From: a virus
Length of the DNA: 42,572 nt
IMG/VR virus record: IMGVR_UViG_3300028597_000032
Span: 1-42,572 of that record
Reading direction: 5' to 3' (one strand)
Part shown: piece after piece, positions 1-7,755 of the stretch
Layout: every line of letters begins with the position of its first letter
How positions within the stretch are numbered: position 1 is the first letter of the stretch
Position numbers and translations under genes: made by a program
Notes under the pieces: model-generated
Databases searched by the model: none
The model's input: only the letters and a program-made list of their open reading frames with translations
Told to the model about the DNA's origin: nothing

Positions 1-354
1 CTGGATTCGCTGCCGAATGATGTCTACCATCCGTTGGCGAACATTGTTGCCGGTATCCGCTATGTCCTGGACCGGTACGGCAGCATTCCAAAGGGTATGC
101 GGGGCGTGGCTTATGACAGCGGCGGCTGGATCTTCCCATGGCAACAGCAAACGCCTGTCAACCTCACCCGTCGGCCGGAGCCGGTGCTCACTCCGCGTCA
201 ATGGGATGTGGCCGAAGCGGCTATTTCCGAGGTCACCCGATCCGTCGGCCGGCGGGTCGAGATGACGGTCAACCAATTGCCCGGTCAGAATGCCGCCGAA
301 CTGGCGCGTGAGATCGACCGGCGATTGGCGTTCGCAGGAGGGCGGTCGGCATGA
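1..354 (+). CDS. Tape measure protein, C-terminal part (continues from 42572)
   Basis: This is the last 117 residues of the tape measure protein. There is no start codon because the window opens inside the gene. Bases 1-126 repeat 42439-42564 in the same frame, so this joins the gene starting at 38827 across the circle junction, giving a 1,321-residue protein. The segment holds the end of a lysozyme-like (SLT) domain, then the AYDSGGW and RPEPVLTPRQW motifs typical of the C-termini of actinophage tape measures. It overlaps the next gene by 4 bp (ATGA). The join is read directly from the repeat; the role (tail length, delivery of hydrolase to the host wall) follows from the family. Confidence 0.9.
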   Translation: MDSLPNDVYHPLANIVAGIRYVLDRYGSIPKGMRGVAYDSGGWIFPWQQQTPVNLTRRPEPVLTPRQWDVAEAAISEVTRSVGRRVEMTVNQLPGQNAAELAREIDRRLAFAGGRSA

Positions 355-1223
355 GTGAGCCGGTCCTTTCGCAGACGATCATGGTGGACGGATTCACGGC
401 CTACGATTACGTGGATCCGCCCGCCGATACCGATGGCAACACCTTTATCTGGCAGACGATCGAGGGATGGTTCGGCGGAGTGGCCCCGCGCGGCAATCCG
501 GTGGACCGCCCCCTCCTCGACGGGGCGCATGATGGGCCGGCACCTTTCGAGGGCCGGACGGTGACCATCAGTGGAACCCTCCTCGCAGCCACCAGGAGCG
601 GCCTCCAGGTGGGGCTGGACCGACTGAGCGCCATCCTGTCGGCCGGCACCCGCCGGTCCGCCCTGGTGGTGAATGAGACGCAGCGCGGGGCATCCCGACA
701 GGCCATGGTCCGACTCGGCGGGCCGACGCTGGTCGACCGGAAGTCCACCTATCAGGCGGACTGGTCGCTGGTCCTCTACGCCGCCGATCCGCTGCGGTAT
801 TCCTCGATTGAGCATTCCCTCGACCTGCTGCCGTTCCTCGCCGGCTCCGGCCGGACCTACAACCTGATCCCGAATCGGCGGTACGGCGCGAACACCCGGC
901 CCGGCACCGGAACCGCGATGAACTACGGCAACACGGACACCCCTCCGGTGATCACCTTCACCGGTCCGTGCACCAATCCGGGGATCCGCATCGTCGGCGG
1001 GAATCAGATTCAGTACATGAGTACCCTGGTGGCCGAGGAATCGGTCATCATCGATTGCGGGGCAAGGACTGTCATGTTGTCGGGCGCCAATCGCCGGCGC
1101 AATCTGTCCGCTGCCTCGCGGTGGATCACGTTGGCCCCCGGGGCGAATCAGCTCTACCACTGGGTGGACAACATCGACAAGACCGGCAGTGCTCACGTCA
1201 CCTGGCGGGACGCATGGCTGTAG
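351..1223 (+). CDS. Minor tail protein (distal-tail-like)
   Basis: A 290-residue protein directly after the tape measure gene, the position of the distal tail protein in siphoviruses. The N-terminal part has the MVDGFTAYDYVDP and FEGRTVTISGTL type of motifs seen in Dit-like minor tail proteins; the C-terminal half is beta-rich and rich in Gly, Thr and Asn. It starts at an ATG overlapping the preceding stop by 4 bp, with a GCAGGAGG ribosome binding site at 334-341. It is likely the hub that joins the tail tube to the baseplate. Assignment rests on synteny and sequence style; no catalytic motif is visible. Confidence 0.75.
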   Translation: MSEPVLSQTIMVDGFTAYDYVDPPADTDGNTFIWQTIEGWFGGVAPRGNPVDRPLLDGAHDGPAPFEGRTVTISGTLLAATRSGLQVGLDRLSAILSAGTRRSALVVNETQRGASRQAMVRLGGPTLVDRKSTYQADWSLVLYAADPLRYSSIEHSLDLLPFLAGSGRTYNLIPNRRYGANTRPGTGTAMNYGNTDTPPVITFTGPCTNPGIRIVGGNQIQYMSTLVAEESVIIDCGARTVMLSGANRRRNLSAASRWITLAPGANQLYHWVDNIDKTGSAHVTWRDAWL

Positions 1224-2341
1224 AGGCGGACAACTGGGTCTTCTATGCGGTCGAGCTGACCAGCGGTGAGGTGCTGATCGACCTTCCGCTGGTCGACTTC
1301 TCCGGTGAGGTCTCGTTGACGATCGGCACGATGGGCGCGAAATGTCCGATTCTGGACCTGGATTCGGCGCAGCGGCAGGCCATCATCGAGAGCACCATCC
1401 CCGGGCGGTATTCGATCCTCGCCCTGCACCAGGGTAAGGTGGCCGGGGAGTGGATTATCTGGCAGCGGAGCCGGAGCAACGACCTGGCCGGCATCGACCT
1501 GGCCGGCTCGGAGACGATCAGCCTCCTCGACCGCCGCGTCACGCCCACCCGGTCCTGGATGCAGACCGAGCAACTCGATATCGCACGGGATCTCATCCTC
1601 ACGGGGTTCGGCCCGTCGCCGAAAGGTAACGGCGCGGTCGCACTCTCGTTCGGCACCTACTCCGCCTCCGGGCAGAAGAGGGATCGGGCGTACACGTTGG
1701 CCGATGGCACGATCGGCGGACGACTCAAGGAACTCGGCGCGGTGATCAACGGGTTCGACTACTACATCCAGCCGGAATGGGTGGAGGCGGTCGGCCAGCC
1801 GGTCAAGGTTCAGCGGACCGCCTATCTGAAATACCCTCGTGCCGGTGGCGATTACGACATCATGCTGGAGAATGCAACCCTGATCGACTTCCAGTTGACG
1901 GAGGATGCAACCTCTCTCGCCTCCACCTGTTACGCCATCGGCGAGGATGGGCTGATCTCCACCTACGAGGACGATGCCCTGATCACGGCGGAACGCCTGC
2001 CCTACCTGGAGAAGTCCGGATCGTTCACCTCGGTCAGCGTTCAGGCCACCCTCGACGGCCATGCGCGGGCAATGTGGGACGATGCGCAGGACGCGATGTT
2101 GCCGGGCGACCTGAACGTCCTCGCCAATCGCAGCCCGGGAATCGGCGACTGGTCGCTCGGCGACATCGTGACCCTGGTCCTCGATGAGTCGATCAACTTC
2201 CCGTTCGGGCTGCGGGTCGACGTTCGCGTTCTCGGCTGGCACTTCCAACAGGTCAGCTCCGGACCGGAAACCCTGGTCCTCAATATCGCGCAGGAGGGAC
2301 CAGTTGGCGATTACTCCGGAAACCCCCTCGCTGTCTGGTGA
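1214..2341 (+). CDS. Minor tail protein (baseplate hub/Tal-like)
   Basis: A 375-residue protein. The reading frame is open further upstream, but the ATG at 1214 is preferred because it overlaps the previous stop by 10 bp and gives a natural N-terminus ([15 protein letters not shown]). It follows the Dit-like gene and precedes the receptor-binding genes, the place of the second minor tail protein or tail-associated hub. The sequence is mixed alpha/beta with the recurring pattern of minor tail proteins that bind sugar or form the hub (for example [17 protein letters not shown] and [11 protein letters not shown]). I see no protease or lysozyme motif. Function is inferred from position. Confidence 0.7.
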   Translation: MAVEADNWVFYAVELTSGEVLIDLPLVDFSGEVSLTIGTMGAKCPILDLDSAQRQAIIESTIPGRYSILALHQGKVAGEWIIWQRSRSNDLAGIDLAGSETISLLDRRVTPTRSWMQTEQLDIARDLILTGFGPSPKGNGAVALSFGTYSASGQKRDRAYTLADGTIGGRLKELGAVINGFDYYIQPEWVEAVGQPVKVQRTAYLKYPRAGGDYDIMLENATLIDFQLTEDATSLASTCYAIGEDGLISTYEDDALITAERLPYLEKSGSFTSVSVQATLDGHARAMWDDAQDAMLPGDLNVLANRSPGIGDWSLGDIVTLVLDESINFPFGLRVDVRVLGWHFQQVSSGPETLVLNIAQEGPVGDYSGNPLAVW

Positions 2342-2969
2342 CCTCCGCCAACTTGGCGACCGACTGCGAACGCTGGAACTGAAACCGCCGGGAGCCGGTC
2401 CGCAAGGCCCCCCAGGTCCGCAGGGACCGACCGGCGCCACTGGCGCCACCGGATCTCAAGGTCCGGCCGGCCCGACCGGTCCTACGGGACCTCAGGGCAC
2501 TCAAGGTGCCACTGGCGCGCAAGGTCCGCAAGGCATTCAGGGCCCCGCCGGTACCGGCTATCTGGTTCGATACGCCCGATATACGAGTACCAGTCATCTA
2601 ATGCTCAACGGCGGCTGGACCGTGCTCGATCCCTGGTCCGTTACCGACGACTATTCCACCCCAGTGTCGGTGTCCGCCAACACTTTCACCGCATTGGTGG
2701 CCGGGGTGTATCAACTGAACCTATTTGCCAAAACCAGTGTCCCGATTAACGCCGGGGCCTCGGCGGTGTCGCTGTACGTTGAGGCAGTCGAGCGGAGCCG
2801 GAATCCCATTGTGGCCGGGGCCGACCAGGCGGGCACGTCGCTGGTGGTCTATCTGGAGCCGGGCAAGGTCGGGTATCGGACGTTTGAGCCCAAGGTTTTC
2901 GCGTTCATTAATGCGGGTGCGACCGTGACCTCGCAACTTTCAATCGCCTTCCTCGGGCCGCACGCATAG
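2304..2969 (+). CDS. Collagen-like tail protein with C1q-like C-terminal domain
   Basis: A 221-residue protein. Its start is a TTG at 2304, chosen because AGGAGGG lies at 2292-2298, 5 bp upstream; the ATG at 2184 in the same frame lies inside the preceding gene and has no such site. Residues about 30-90 are a run of Gly-X-Y collagen repeats ([13 protein letters not shown] type), which form trimeric fibres. Residues about 95-221 look like a jelly-roll C1q/TNF-type head ([18 protein letters not shown], then beta-rich segments ending [14 protein letters not shown]). This fits a trimeric tail fibre with a receptor-binding tip. The C1q similarity is by eye. Confidence 0.75.
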   Translation: MAITPETPSLSGDLRQLGDRLRTLELKPPGAGPQGPPGPQGPTGATGATGSQGPAGPTGPTGPQGTQGATGAQGPQGIQGPAGTGYLVRYARYTSTSHLMLNGGWTVLDPWSVTDDYSTPVSVSANTFTALVAGVYQLNLFAKTSVPINAGASAVSLYVEAVERSRNPIVAGADQAGTSLVVYLEPGKVGYRTFEPKVFAFINAGATVTSQLSIAFLGPHA

Positions 2970-2977
2970 GAGATTCC

Positions 2978-3994
2978 ATGACAGCCCCCGATCCGACCAA
3001 GCCGTGGGCCGGCTATATTCAGGACCAGCAATACACCGCGTTTCAGGATCGGATGATCCAGATCGGGAAGGTCAACCACCAGGCGACCGTCTCCGGCCTG
3101 AACACCCGGAACGGCGTTTTCCTGGGCGGCGGTGACGGCAATAGCAACATCAACCTGAACGTCCGGTCGAACGGCGGGATGAACCTCCTTATCGATGCCG
3201 GATCCGCCATCATCGACGGGTACTCGGTCATCAACCCGATTCAGGCCGCCCTCACCATCGCGCCATCGACCAGCACCGCGCGCCGAGATGCCGTGATCCT
3301 GCGGGTCTATGACACGGAGGCGGGCGATGCCGTATCCAAGACGCAACTGGAGATCGTCAAGGGGACCACGACATCCGATCCGCCCCTGCCCGCCCGCTGC
3401 CTCCTCCTGGCCGTGGTGGACGTTGCCGCCAACGCGGTCTCGGTGACCCCCTCCGACCGGCGGAAGTTCACCACCTCGGTCGGCGGCGTCGTCCCCTACT
3501 ACGGCACCCGGCCGGACATCACGACGATTGCGAACGGCCAGATCGTCCACTCGCTCGACACGATGCAGAATGACCAGCGGGACGGCGACAATTACTATCC
3601 GCTCGGTGCGAATTACAACAACCACGTCTATTACTCCACGGCCACCGCAGAGATTATTGGCGTCGGCGTCTGGGCATATAAGAATGCCTACATCAATCTG
3701 TCCCGCGTGGCCAACCTGGTGCTGATTCACTGCACCATCAATTTCCACCAGCAGGATCCGAACCTCAGTTCGGTCTGTGAATGGGGATGGGACTGGGACG
3801 GGGCGGGCGGTCTGCTACAAACGATCAACAATGGGTCCACGTACCAGTATGGCCGCAGCATGATGCATAGCGCGTTTGGTGTCGTCAGCCGAGCCGCCGC
3901 CGGGCAGCACCAGATCACGGCCCATATCAAGCCCACTCTGGGTAATGGCATTGAGGCCACGAACTGGACGATTACCGCAATCGCACTTTCCTAG
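2978..3994 (+). CDS. Minor tail protein (receptor-binding/baseplate upper type)
   Basis: A 338-residue protein starting at ATG 2978 with AGGAGA just upstream. The middle carries a pattern common to actinophage minor tail proteins (IIDGYSVIN, LTIAPSTSTARRDAVIL, RVYDTEAGD), where a beta-structured region is followed by a variable C-terminal head. The C-terminal 150 residues are rich in Asn, Tyr and Trp, as in carbohydrate-contacting tail tips. It sits between the collagen-like fibre and the lysis cassette. It is likely part of the tail tip that contacts the host surface. I cannot name the receptor. Confidence 0.7.
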   Translation: MTAPDPTKPWAGYIQDQQYTAFQDRMIQIGKVNHQATVSGLNTRNGVFLGGGDGNSNINLNVRSNGGMNLLIDAGSAIIDGYSVINPIQAALTIAPSTSTARRDAVILRVYDTEAGDAVSKTQLEIVKGTTTSDPPLPARCLLLAVVDVAANAVSVTPSDRRKFTTSVGGVVPYYGTRPDITTIANGQIVHSLDTMQNDQRDGDNYYPLGANYNNHVYYSTATAEIIGVGVWAYKNAYINLSRVANLVLIHCTINFHQQDPNLSSVCEWGWDWDGAGGLLQTINNGSTYQYGRSMMHSAFGVVSRAAAGQHQITAHIKPTLGNGIEATNWTITAIALS

Positions 3995-4002
3995 GAGGAA
4001 TC

Positions 4003-4311
4003 ATGGCATACGAAGACGTCTACAATCTGGGCACCGATCCCCGGTTCCGAAACCGCCTGGTGGCCACGCTGACCACCGAGTCGGCGGTGAAGACCAATGA
4101 CACGCTGGCCGATCAGGTTCTCCGCAATCCGGACGGGACCTCCCTCTGGTTCATGCCCTTCATTTCGTCCGCCCCCGGATTCGGCGATCAGTACGCGCAG
4201 GGCGGGCAGGAGGCCATCGAGGACTCCGAACTCCTGTCGGCGACTCAGGCGGCATGGCCGAAGGTGGCGGACCTGTATTCGGACGTTCTGAATCCGTCCC
4301 TGCCGATGTAA
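4003..4311 (+). CDS. Conserved-type phage protein upstream of the holin, unknown function
   Basis: A 102-residue acidic protein with an excellent ribosome binding site (AGGAGGAATC before the ATG at 4003). No membrane segment, Cys cluster or catalytic motif is visible. Proteins of this size sit between minor tail genes and the holin in many actinophages. Its TAA stop shares its last base with the ATG of the holin-like gene, suggesting co-translation with the lysis genes. Function is unknown. Confidence 0.75.
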   Translation: MAYEDVYNLGTDPRFRNRLVATLTTESAVKTNDTLADQVLRNPDGTSLWFMPFISSAPGFGDQYAQGGQEAIEDSELLSATQAAWPKVADLYSDVLNPSLPM

Positions 4312-4526
4312 TGGTCGAGGAGCCGCATACAAAGGCCTGGCGTATTTTCGAGGCAATCAGACGGGTCACGATATTCCTGCTCGGCACATTGATTATTGTG
4401 GACGGGTTGATCGGCCAGCAGGATAACCAGGTGCCGATCCTAATCATCGGCATGGTCATGGTCGGCGTGCTGCCGATCGAGAACCTGTTCATCCCATGGC
4501 TTCGCAAACGGAAGGAAGTTTCATGA
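4311..4526 (+). CDS. Holin (two membrane segments)
   Basis: A 71-residue protein. The ATG at 4311 overlaps the previous stop (TAATG) and is preferred to an in-frame start at 4254 inside the preceding gene. It has a charged N-terminus, a first membrane segment at residues about 19-34 (VTIFLLGTLIIVDGLI), a short polar loop (GQQDNQ), a second at about 41-60 (VPILIIGMVMVGVLP) and a basic tail (RKRKEV). Size, topology and position directly upstream of the amidase fit a holin that permeabilises the membrane to release endolysin. Overlaps the next gene by 4 bp. Confidence 0.8.
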   Translation: MVEEPHTKAWRIFEAIRRVTIFLLGTLIIVDGLIGQQDNQVPILIIGMVMVGVLPIENLFIPWLRKRKEVS

Positions 4527-4696
4527 CGGCACGGCGATGGGGTCCACGGCGAGGCGATGAGGAACGCATCCAACGACATCTCGACCGGCAGCGGGACGTG
4601 CCGGAGGGTTTCGTGAAGCTGGTCAAGGCGGACCTGACCTATGAGATCGTCCGCGTCGGCCATGATGCGGAGGGCGAGGGCAATGAGTGTGACTGA
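4523..4696 (+). CDS. Small protein within the lysis cassette, unknown
   Basis: A 57-residue charged, Arg-rich protein. Start ATG 4523 lies in an ATGA overlap with the holin stop and has GGAAGGAAG upstream. No membrane segment or known motif is seen. It overlaps the endolysin start by 14 bp, so all three genes are likely translated as one unit. It could modulate lysis, but there is no sequence evidence beyond position. Confidence 0.6.
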   Translation: MTARRWGPRRGDEERIQRHLDRQRDVPEGFVKLVKADLTYEIVRVGHDAEGEGNECD

Positions 4697-5558
4697 CGAC
4701 TTCGCTGCCGCAGTCGGGCATCTGCGGTCGTGGGGCTTTCAGGTCATCGAGTGGGATGGTTGCTATGGACGGTCCAACGGGATCGGCTGGAACTACGGCA
4801 CTCCAATCGGCCACATCAATCATCACTACGTGTGTAGCCTCAATCCTGATCAAGGTTACATCAATGGCCTTGTCGGCAATCTGGCAAGCGGTAGCGTGGT
4901 CAATTGGTTTGCCGATGTTCACGGCAAGGCGTACCTGATCGGCACCGGCCCGATGAACCATTCCGGCACCGGCAATTCCTCCGTCCTCAACCGGACGATG
5001 AACGATCAGCCGCCACCCGGGCCGGCCGGATCCTCCGGGGATATGACCGGCAACTCCTACTATTCCGGGACGGAATGCCAGCACCCTGGGGACTCAACAC
5101 CGTGGCCGCAACCGCTTCTCGATGTGATGGTGGCGATTAACGCGGCCGAGTTCGCGGTGTGGGGCTATTCCGCCAACCGCGCAATCAACCACTTTGAATG
5201 GACGAACCGCAAGATCGATATGTCCGCAGGAGGCGGGCCGGACTCCGGCGGATGGGCCGGCGATGAACTGAGGCGCCGAGTCGGCGCACGAATGAATGGC
5301 GTGGTGATTCCGCCGGAACCTGACGATGAGGAGGACCCGATGTTCTACGAGGTTGTGCGGCATGGCGGCGTTGATTACGCCTACCGGCCGGGGATGTTCC
5401 GGAAGATTCAGGATCCGGACGATTACCATTTCCTGGCCTCGACTCCCGGGTACATCGATGTGCCGCACGGCGAGGCCCCGGATATCGAGCGGAACCTGCT
5501 CGAATACATCCAGCGGGAGGCAGCGCGCATCGGGGGCGGACAGATCGACCCCATCTAA
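4683..5558 (+). CDS. Endolysin, N-acetylmuramoyl-L-alanine amidase (Amidase_2/PGRP-like)
   Basis: A 291-residue protein. Residues about 30-185 form an amidase_2-type zinc domain: the zinc histidine region HINHHYVCSLN, the MNHSGTGN segment, and the late INHFEWTNRKID motif, which matches the GHxEWTxRKxDP signature of phage amidases. The enzyme cuts the amide between MurNAc and L-Ala in peptidoglycan. A PPEPDDEED linker at about residue 215 leads to an approximately 75-residue C-terminal region that may bind the cell wall. Start ATG 4683 is preceded by GGAGGGCGAGGG. The stop overlaps the first methyltransferase (TAATG). Confidence 0.85.
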   Translation: MSVTDDFAAAVGHLRSWGFQVIEWDGCYGRSNGIGWNYGTPIGHINHHYVCSLNPDQGYINGLVGNLASGSVVNWFADVHGKAYLIGTGPMNHSGTGNSSVLNRTMNDQPPPGPAGSSGDMTGNSYYSGTECQHPGDSTPWPQPLLDVMVAINAAEFAVWGYSANRAINHFEWTNRKIDMSAGGGPDSGGWAGDELRRRVGARMNGVVIPPEPDDEEDPMFYEVVRHGGVDYAYRPGMFRKIQDPDDYHFLASTPGYIDVPHGEAPDIERNLLEYIQREAARIGGGQIDPI

Positions 5559-6214
5559 TGCGCCTCCTCGATCTCTACTGCGGGGCCGGCGGGGCCTCGG
5601 TCGGCTACCACCGCGCAGGGTTCGAGGTCATCGGGGTGGACATCCTGCCGCAGCCGCACTATCCGTTCGAGTTCGTCCAGGGCGATGCGCTCGATTTTCT
5701 CCAGAACCGCGCCGGCGCACTTGGTTTCGATGCGGTGCACGCGAGTCCGCCCTGTCAGGCCTACTCCTCGATGACGCGCGGCACGAACGCCGGGCAAGGG
5801 GATCACCCCACCCATGTCCGGATCGTCCGGCAGCGACTGATTCAGACCGGTCTGCCGTTCGTCATCGAGAATGTCATCGGCGCCCCGATGCGGAAGGATC
5901 TCCTCCTCTGCGGCACCATGTTCGGGCTGGACGTCCTCCGGCATCGGCTGTTCGAGCTGGGCGGCTGGCGGATCGGCAACCCCCCGATTCATCAGCGCCA
6001 CCGGGGCGGGGTCACCGACTGGCGCCATGGCAAGGCGAAGGTTGGTCCCTATTACGGGGTTTACGGCAGGCGGGCCGGCCGACGCGGGGTCATCGCCGAA
6101 TGGCAGGAGGCCATGGGTATCGACTGGATGGTCACCCGCCGAGAACTGACGCAGGCCATCCCGCCCGCCTACACCGATTGGATCGGACGCCGGCTGGCCC
6201 TGGTGGCGGCATGA
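5558..6214 (+). CDS. DNA (cytosine-5) methyltransferase, first of a tandem pair
   Basis: A 218-residue C5-cytosine methyltransferase. Visible motifs are the SAM-binding LDLYCGAGG (residues 4-12), the catalytic SPPCQ with Cys66, the ENV motif (FVIENV) and the late QAIPPAYT segment that corresponds to motif IX/X. It is short compared with bacterial Dcm-type enzymes (usually over 300 residues) and the target recognition region is compact, as in other phage enzymes. It likely methylates phage DNA to block host restriction. The start shares a base with the endolysin stop. It is paralogous to the next gene. Confidence 0.88.
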   Translation: MRLLDLYCGAGGASVGYHRAGFEVIGVDILPQPHYPFEFVQGDALDFLQNRAGALGFDAVHASPPCQAYSSMTRGTNAGQGDHPTHVRIVRQRLIQTGLPFVIENVIGAPMRKDLLLCGTMFGLDVLRHRLFELGGWRIGNPPIHQRHRGGVTDWRHGKAKVGPYYGVYGRRAGRRGVIAEWQEAMGIDWMVTRRELTQAIPPAYTDWIGRRLALVAA

Positions 6215-6861
6215 AGCCCCGTCTCCTCGACCTGTTCTGCGGGGCCGGCGGGGCGGCCATGGGTTACCATCGGGCCGGGTTCGAGGTCGTCGGGGTGGAC
6301 ATCGCGCGGCAGCCGCATTACCCGTTCGAGTTCCACCGCGCGGACGCCCTCGACTTCTTGTCCAGGACCGGCGGTTTCGATGCGGTGCACGCGAGTCCGC
6401 CTTGCCAGCACTGGTCGAGGGCGCAACAGCATGGCCTGACCTACGAGACCGGCCACCTTCTCTCGGCGACCCGCACGGCGCTGGTCGAGTTCGGCCGGCC
6501 ATGGGTGATCGAGAATGTGCCGGGTGCGTACATGCGTCCGGATTATCGCCTCTGCGGTTGCATGTTCGGATTGCCCGGCCTGCGCCGTGAACGATGGTTC
6601 GAGACAAGCTGGGTGGATTGGCAGCGTTTCAGAGCGAAGCATCGGCATGTGGGCCGAACGGTTACAGTTGCCGGGCATCCGGGGCGCCGATCCACCCGAG
6701 ACGGTTACGGAAACGGCACAACCGCCGAGTGGCGGGCCGCGATGGATATCGATTGGATGACCAATCGGGAGATGGCTCAGGCCATCCCTCCGGCCTTCAC
6801 ACAGATGATAGGCGGAAGACTCCTCGACCAGATACGATCCGCCGAGTCGGCAGCCGGCTAG
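6211..6861 (+). CDS. DNA (cytosine-5) methyltransferase, second of a tandem pair
   Basis: A 216-residue paralogue of the preceding enzyme. Motifs: LDLFCGAGG (residues 6-14), SPPCQ with Cys65, WVIENVPG and QAIPPAFT. Start ATG 6211 overlaps the previous stop by 4 bp; the frame is open far upstream but that part is a shadow of other genes. A 29-bp stretch around the catalytic Cys (5723-5751 and 6373-6401) is identical in the two genes, while the region between ENV and the C-terminus has diverged, as expected if the two recognise different targets. It is the last gene before the structured terminator region. Confidence 0.88.
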   Translation: MKPRLLDLFCGAGGAAMGYHRAGFEVVGVDIARQPHYPFEFHRADALDFLSRTGGFDAVHASPPCQHWSRAQQHGLTYETGHLLSATRTALVEFGRPWVIENVPGAYMRPDYRLCGCMFGLPGLRRERWFETSWVDWQRFRAKHRHVGRTVTVAGHPGRRSTRDGYGNGTTAEWRAAMDIDWMTNREMAQAIPPAFTQMIGGRLLDQIRSAESAAG

Positions 6862-6922
6862 GCATCCTGCGAGGTCCGTCCGGGATGGCTGCCGGCTGCC
6901 GACTCCTTCTGAGGGCTTAGAG

Positions 6923-6969
6923 GAGGCGCTCAGGTCGCCTCTACGGCACGATCCCGGCCTGGCCGGGGT
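6923..6969 (+). other. Hairpin-rich leader of the intergenic region
   Basis: Two small hairpins: GAGGCG/CGCCTC (6923-6928 and 6936-6941, 7-nt loop) and CCCGGCC/GGCCGGG (6953-6959 and 6962-6968, a near-palindrome). They lie downstream of the second methyltransferase and upstream of the three-way junction described separately. No gene was found here on the plus strand. I checked the 7-nt loop (CTCAGGT), which looks like an anticodon loop, but no T-arm or acceptor stem accompanies it. Confidence 0.4.
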
Positions 6970-6984
6970 GATCCCCTTGCCCGG

Positions 6985-7065
6985 CGGGACTGGCACCCGT
7001 ATCTGACGGGTGATCGGGGAAATAATCTGCAATAACCAGATTCCAGTCCCGCTCGAACGTCCCCG
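6985..7065 (+). ncRNA. Candidate structured RNA: three-way junction with possible pseudoknot
   Basis: An outer 10-bp perfect stem (GCGGGACTGG at 6985-6994 with CCAGTCCCGC at 7043-7052) directly encloses two hairpins with no unpaired bases at either join: CACCCG/CGGGTG (6995-7000 and 7008-7013, 7-nt loop) and AATCTG/CAGATT (7024-7029 and 7037-7042, 7-nt loop). The 10-nt segment between the hairpins includes CGGGGA (7016-7021), which can pair with TCCCCG at 7060-7065, forming a pseudoknot. The terminator follows 11 bases later. It could be a stable 3' UTR element, a small RNA or an unrecognised tRNA-like structure. The pairing is seen directly; transcription and function are inferred. Confidence 0.45.
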
Positions 7066-7075
7066 AATAATAGCA

Positions 7076-7113
7076 GCCCGCCCCCGGATCCCGACTCCGG
7101 GGGCGGGCCTTTT
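7076..7113 (+). terminator. Strong rho-independent terminator, probably bidirectional
   Basis: A perfect 13-bp GC-rich stem (7076-7088 with 7096-7108), 7-nt loop TCCCGAC, followed on the plus strand by CTTTT. It sits between two convergent transcription units: tail-lysis-methyltransferase genes from the left and the leftward small-gene operon from the right. On the minus strand the stem follows an A-run and is trailed by TGCTATTATT, so some termination there is possible too. Confidence 0.85.
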
Positions 7114-7118
7114 GCTAT

Positions 7119-7226
7119 TCAGTGGAGGGGCATATTCAGGGCGAGAATGACCACGGCACCCCAGACGATCAGGAATGCCGTGATGCCGAGTAGGGCGGAC
7201 CTATGCCTTCCGATTGAGAGCCTCAT
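7119..7226 (-). CDS. 35-residue single-membrane-span microprotein
   Basis: A minus-strand gene encoding 35 residues: basic N-terminus (MRLSIGRHRSA) followed by one hydrophobic span (LLGITAFLIVWGAVVILAL). The ATG at 7226 is preceded by GGGAGGT at ideal spacing, and the gene overlaps the 3' end of the next upstream gene by 26 bp in another frame. It is the last gene of the leftward operon, just before the terminator. Function unknown; a small membrane protein could be an exclusion or lysis-regulating factor, but nothing in the sequence decides this. Confidence 0.55.
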   Translation of the reverse strand: MRLSIGRHRSALLGITAFLIVWGAVVILALNMPLH

Positions 7227-7755
7227 TTAGTACCTCCCGCGCCATATCGATCTTGGCCATGGTTTGGCGGATATCGACGCAGACGGCGGCATGACCGGCG
7301 AGCGCCTCCTCCTCCGATTCATACCGGACGATGGCCTCCACGTAGGCCTCCAGTTCCGGATGGATATCCTCCTCCCCTGGGGTCCGGAACACCATGGTCT
7401 CGAATACAATCGGCGTCCACTCTCCTGCCGCCAATCGGTCGCCGAGTCCGGCGCCATAGCCCATGTCATGGCCGAGCCAAACCGTCGAGATCCACAGCGG
7501 CCCGATCGTCGCCTCATCCACCCGGCAATAGGACCGGAAGGAATGTAGGACCGCGAACTCATCCCACTCCAGCGGTTGATTCTGCCGGTCGTAGAACATC
7601 GGCCGGGTCATGGTGAATCGGAACGCGACCATCTCCAGTGGCGGCACCAGGAGCCGGAGGGGCTCACCCGTTCTCATCAGGAGTGGGCCGAACTTCCGGT
7701 GAATCCTTTCGTGCCGTCGCTTGTTGGCCGCGTTGATCCGCCTCGTCCGGCTCAT
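7201..7755 (-). CDS. Unknown phage protein, 184 residues
   Basis: A 184-residue protein with a basic N-terminus (MSRTRRINAANKRRHERIH), an aromatic central part and an acidic, helical C-terminal third (EEALAGHAAVCVDIR). No family is recognised with certainty. It belongs to the leftward operon and follows the small membrane protein gene (7756-8025) with no gap. The central segment (SFRSYCRVDEATIGPLWISTVWLG) resembles phage proteins of unknown function that contain a short beta-hairpin domain. Not assigned. Confidence 0.75.
   Translation of the reverse strand: MSRTRRINAANKRRHERIHRKFGPLLMRTGEPLRLLVPPLEMVAFRFTMTRPMFYDRQNQPLEWDEFAVLHSFRSYCRVDEATIGPLWISTVWLGHDMGYGAGLGDRLAAGEWTPIVFETMVFRTPGEEDIHPELEAYVEAIVRYESEEEALAGHAAVCVDIRQTMAKIDMAREVLNEALNRKA

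Noticed and set aside
285-1196. Long minus-strand frame of 303 codons opposite the minor tail gene
   Set aside because: It is a shadow frame produced by high GC at third positions; composition is Arg/Gly/Pro/Asp low-complexity and the plus-strand gene has clear signals.
6915-6945. Anticodon-like arm (7-nt loop CTCAGGT with CAG at the anticodon position)
   Set aside because: No T-arm, acceptor stem or D-arm pairs around it on either strand; it is one of several hairpins in this region.
7050-7066. T-loop-like TTCGAGC on the minus strand
   Set aside because: The flanking bases do not form a T-stem and no tRNA body can be built upstream.
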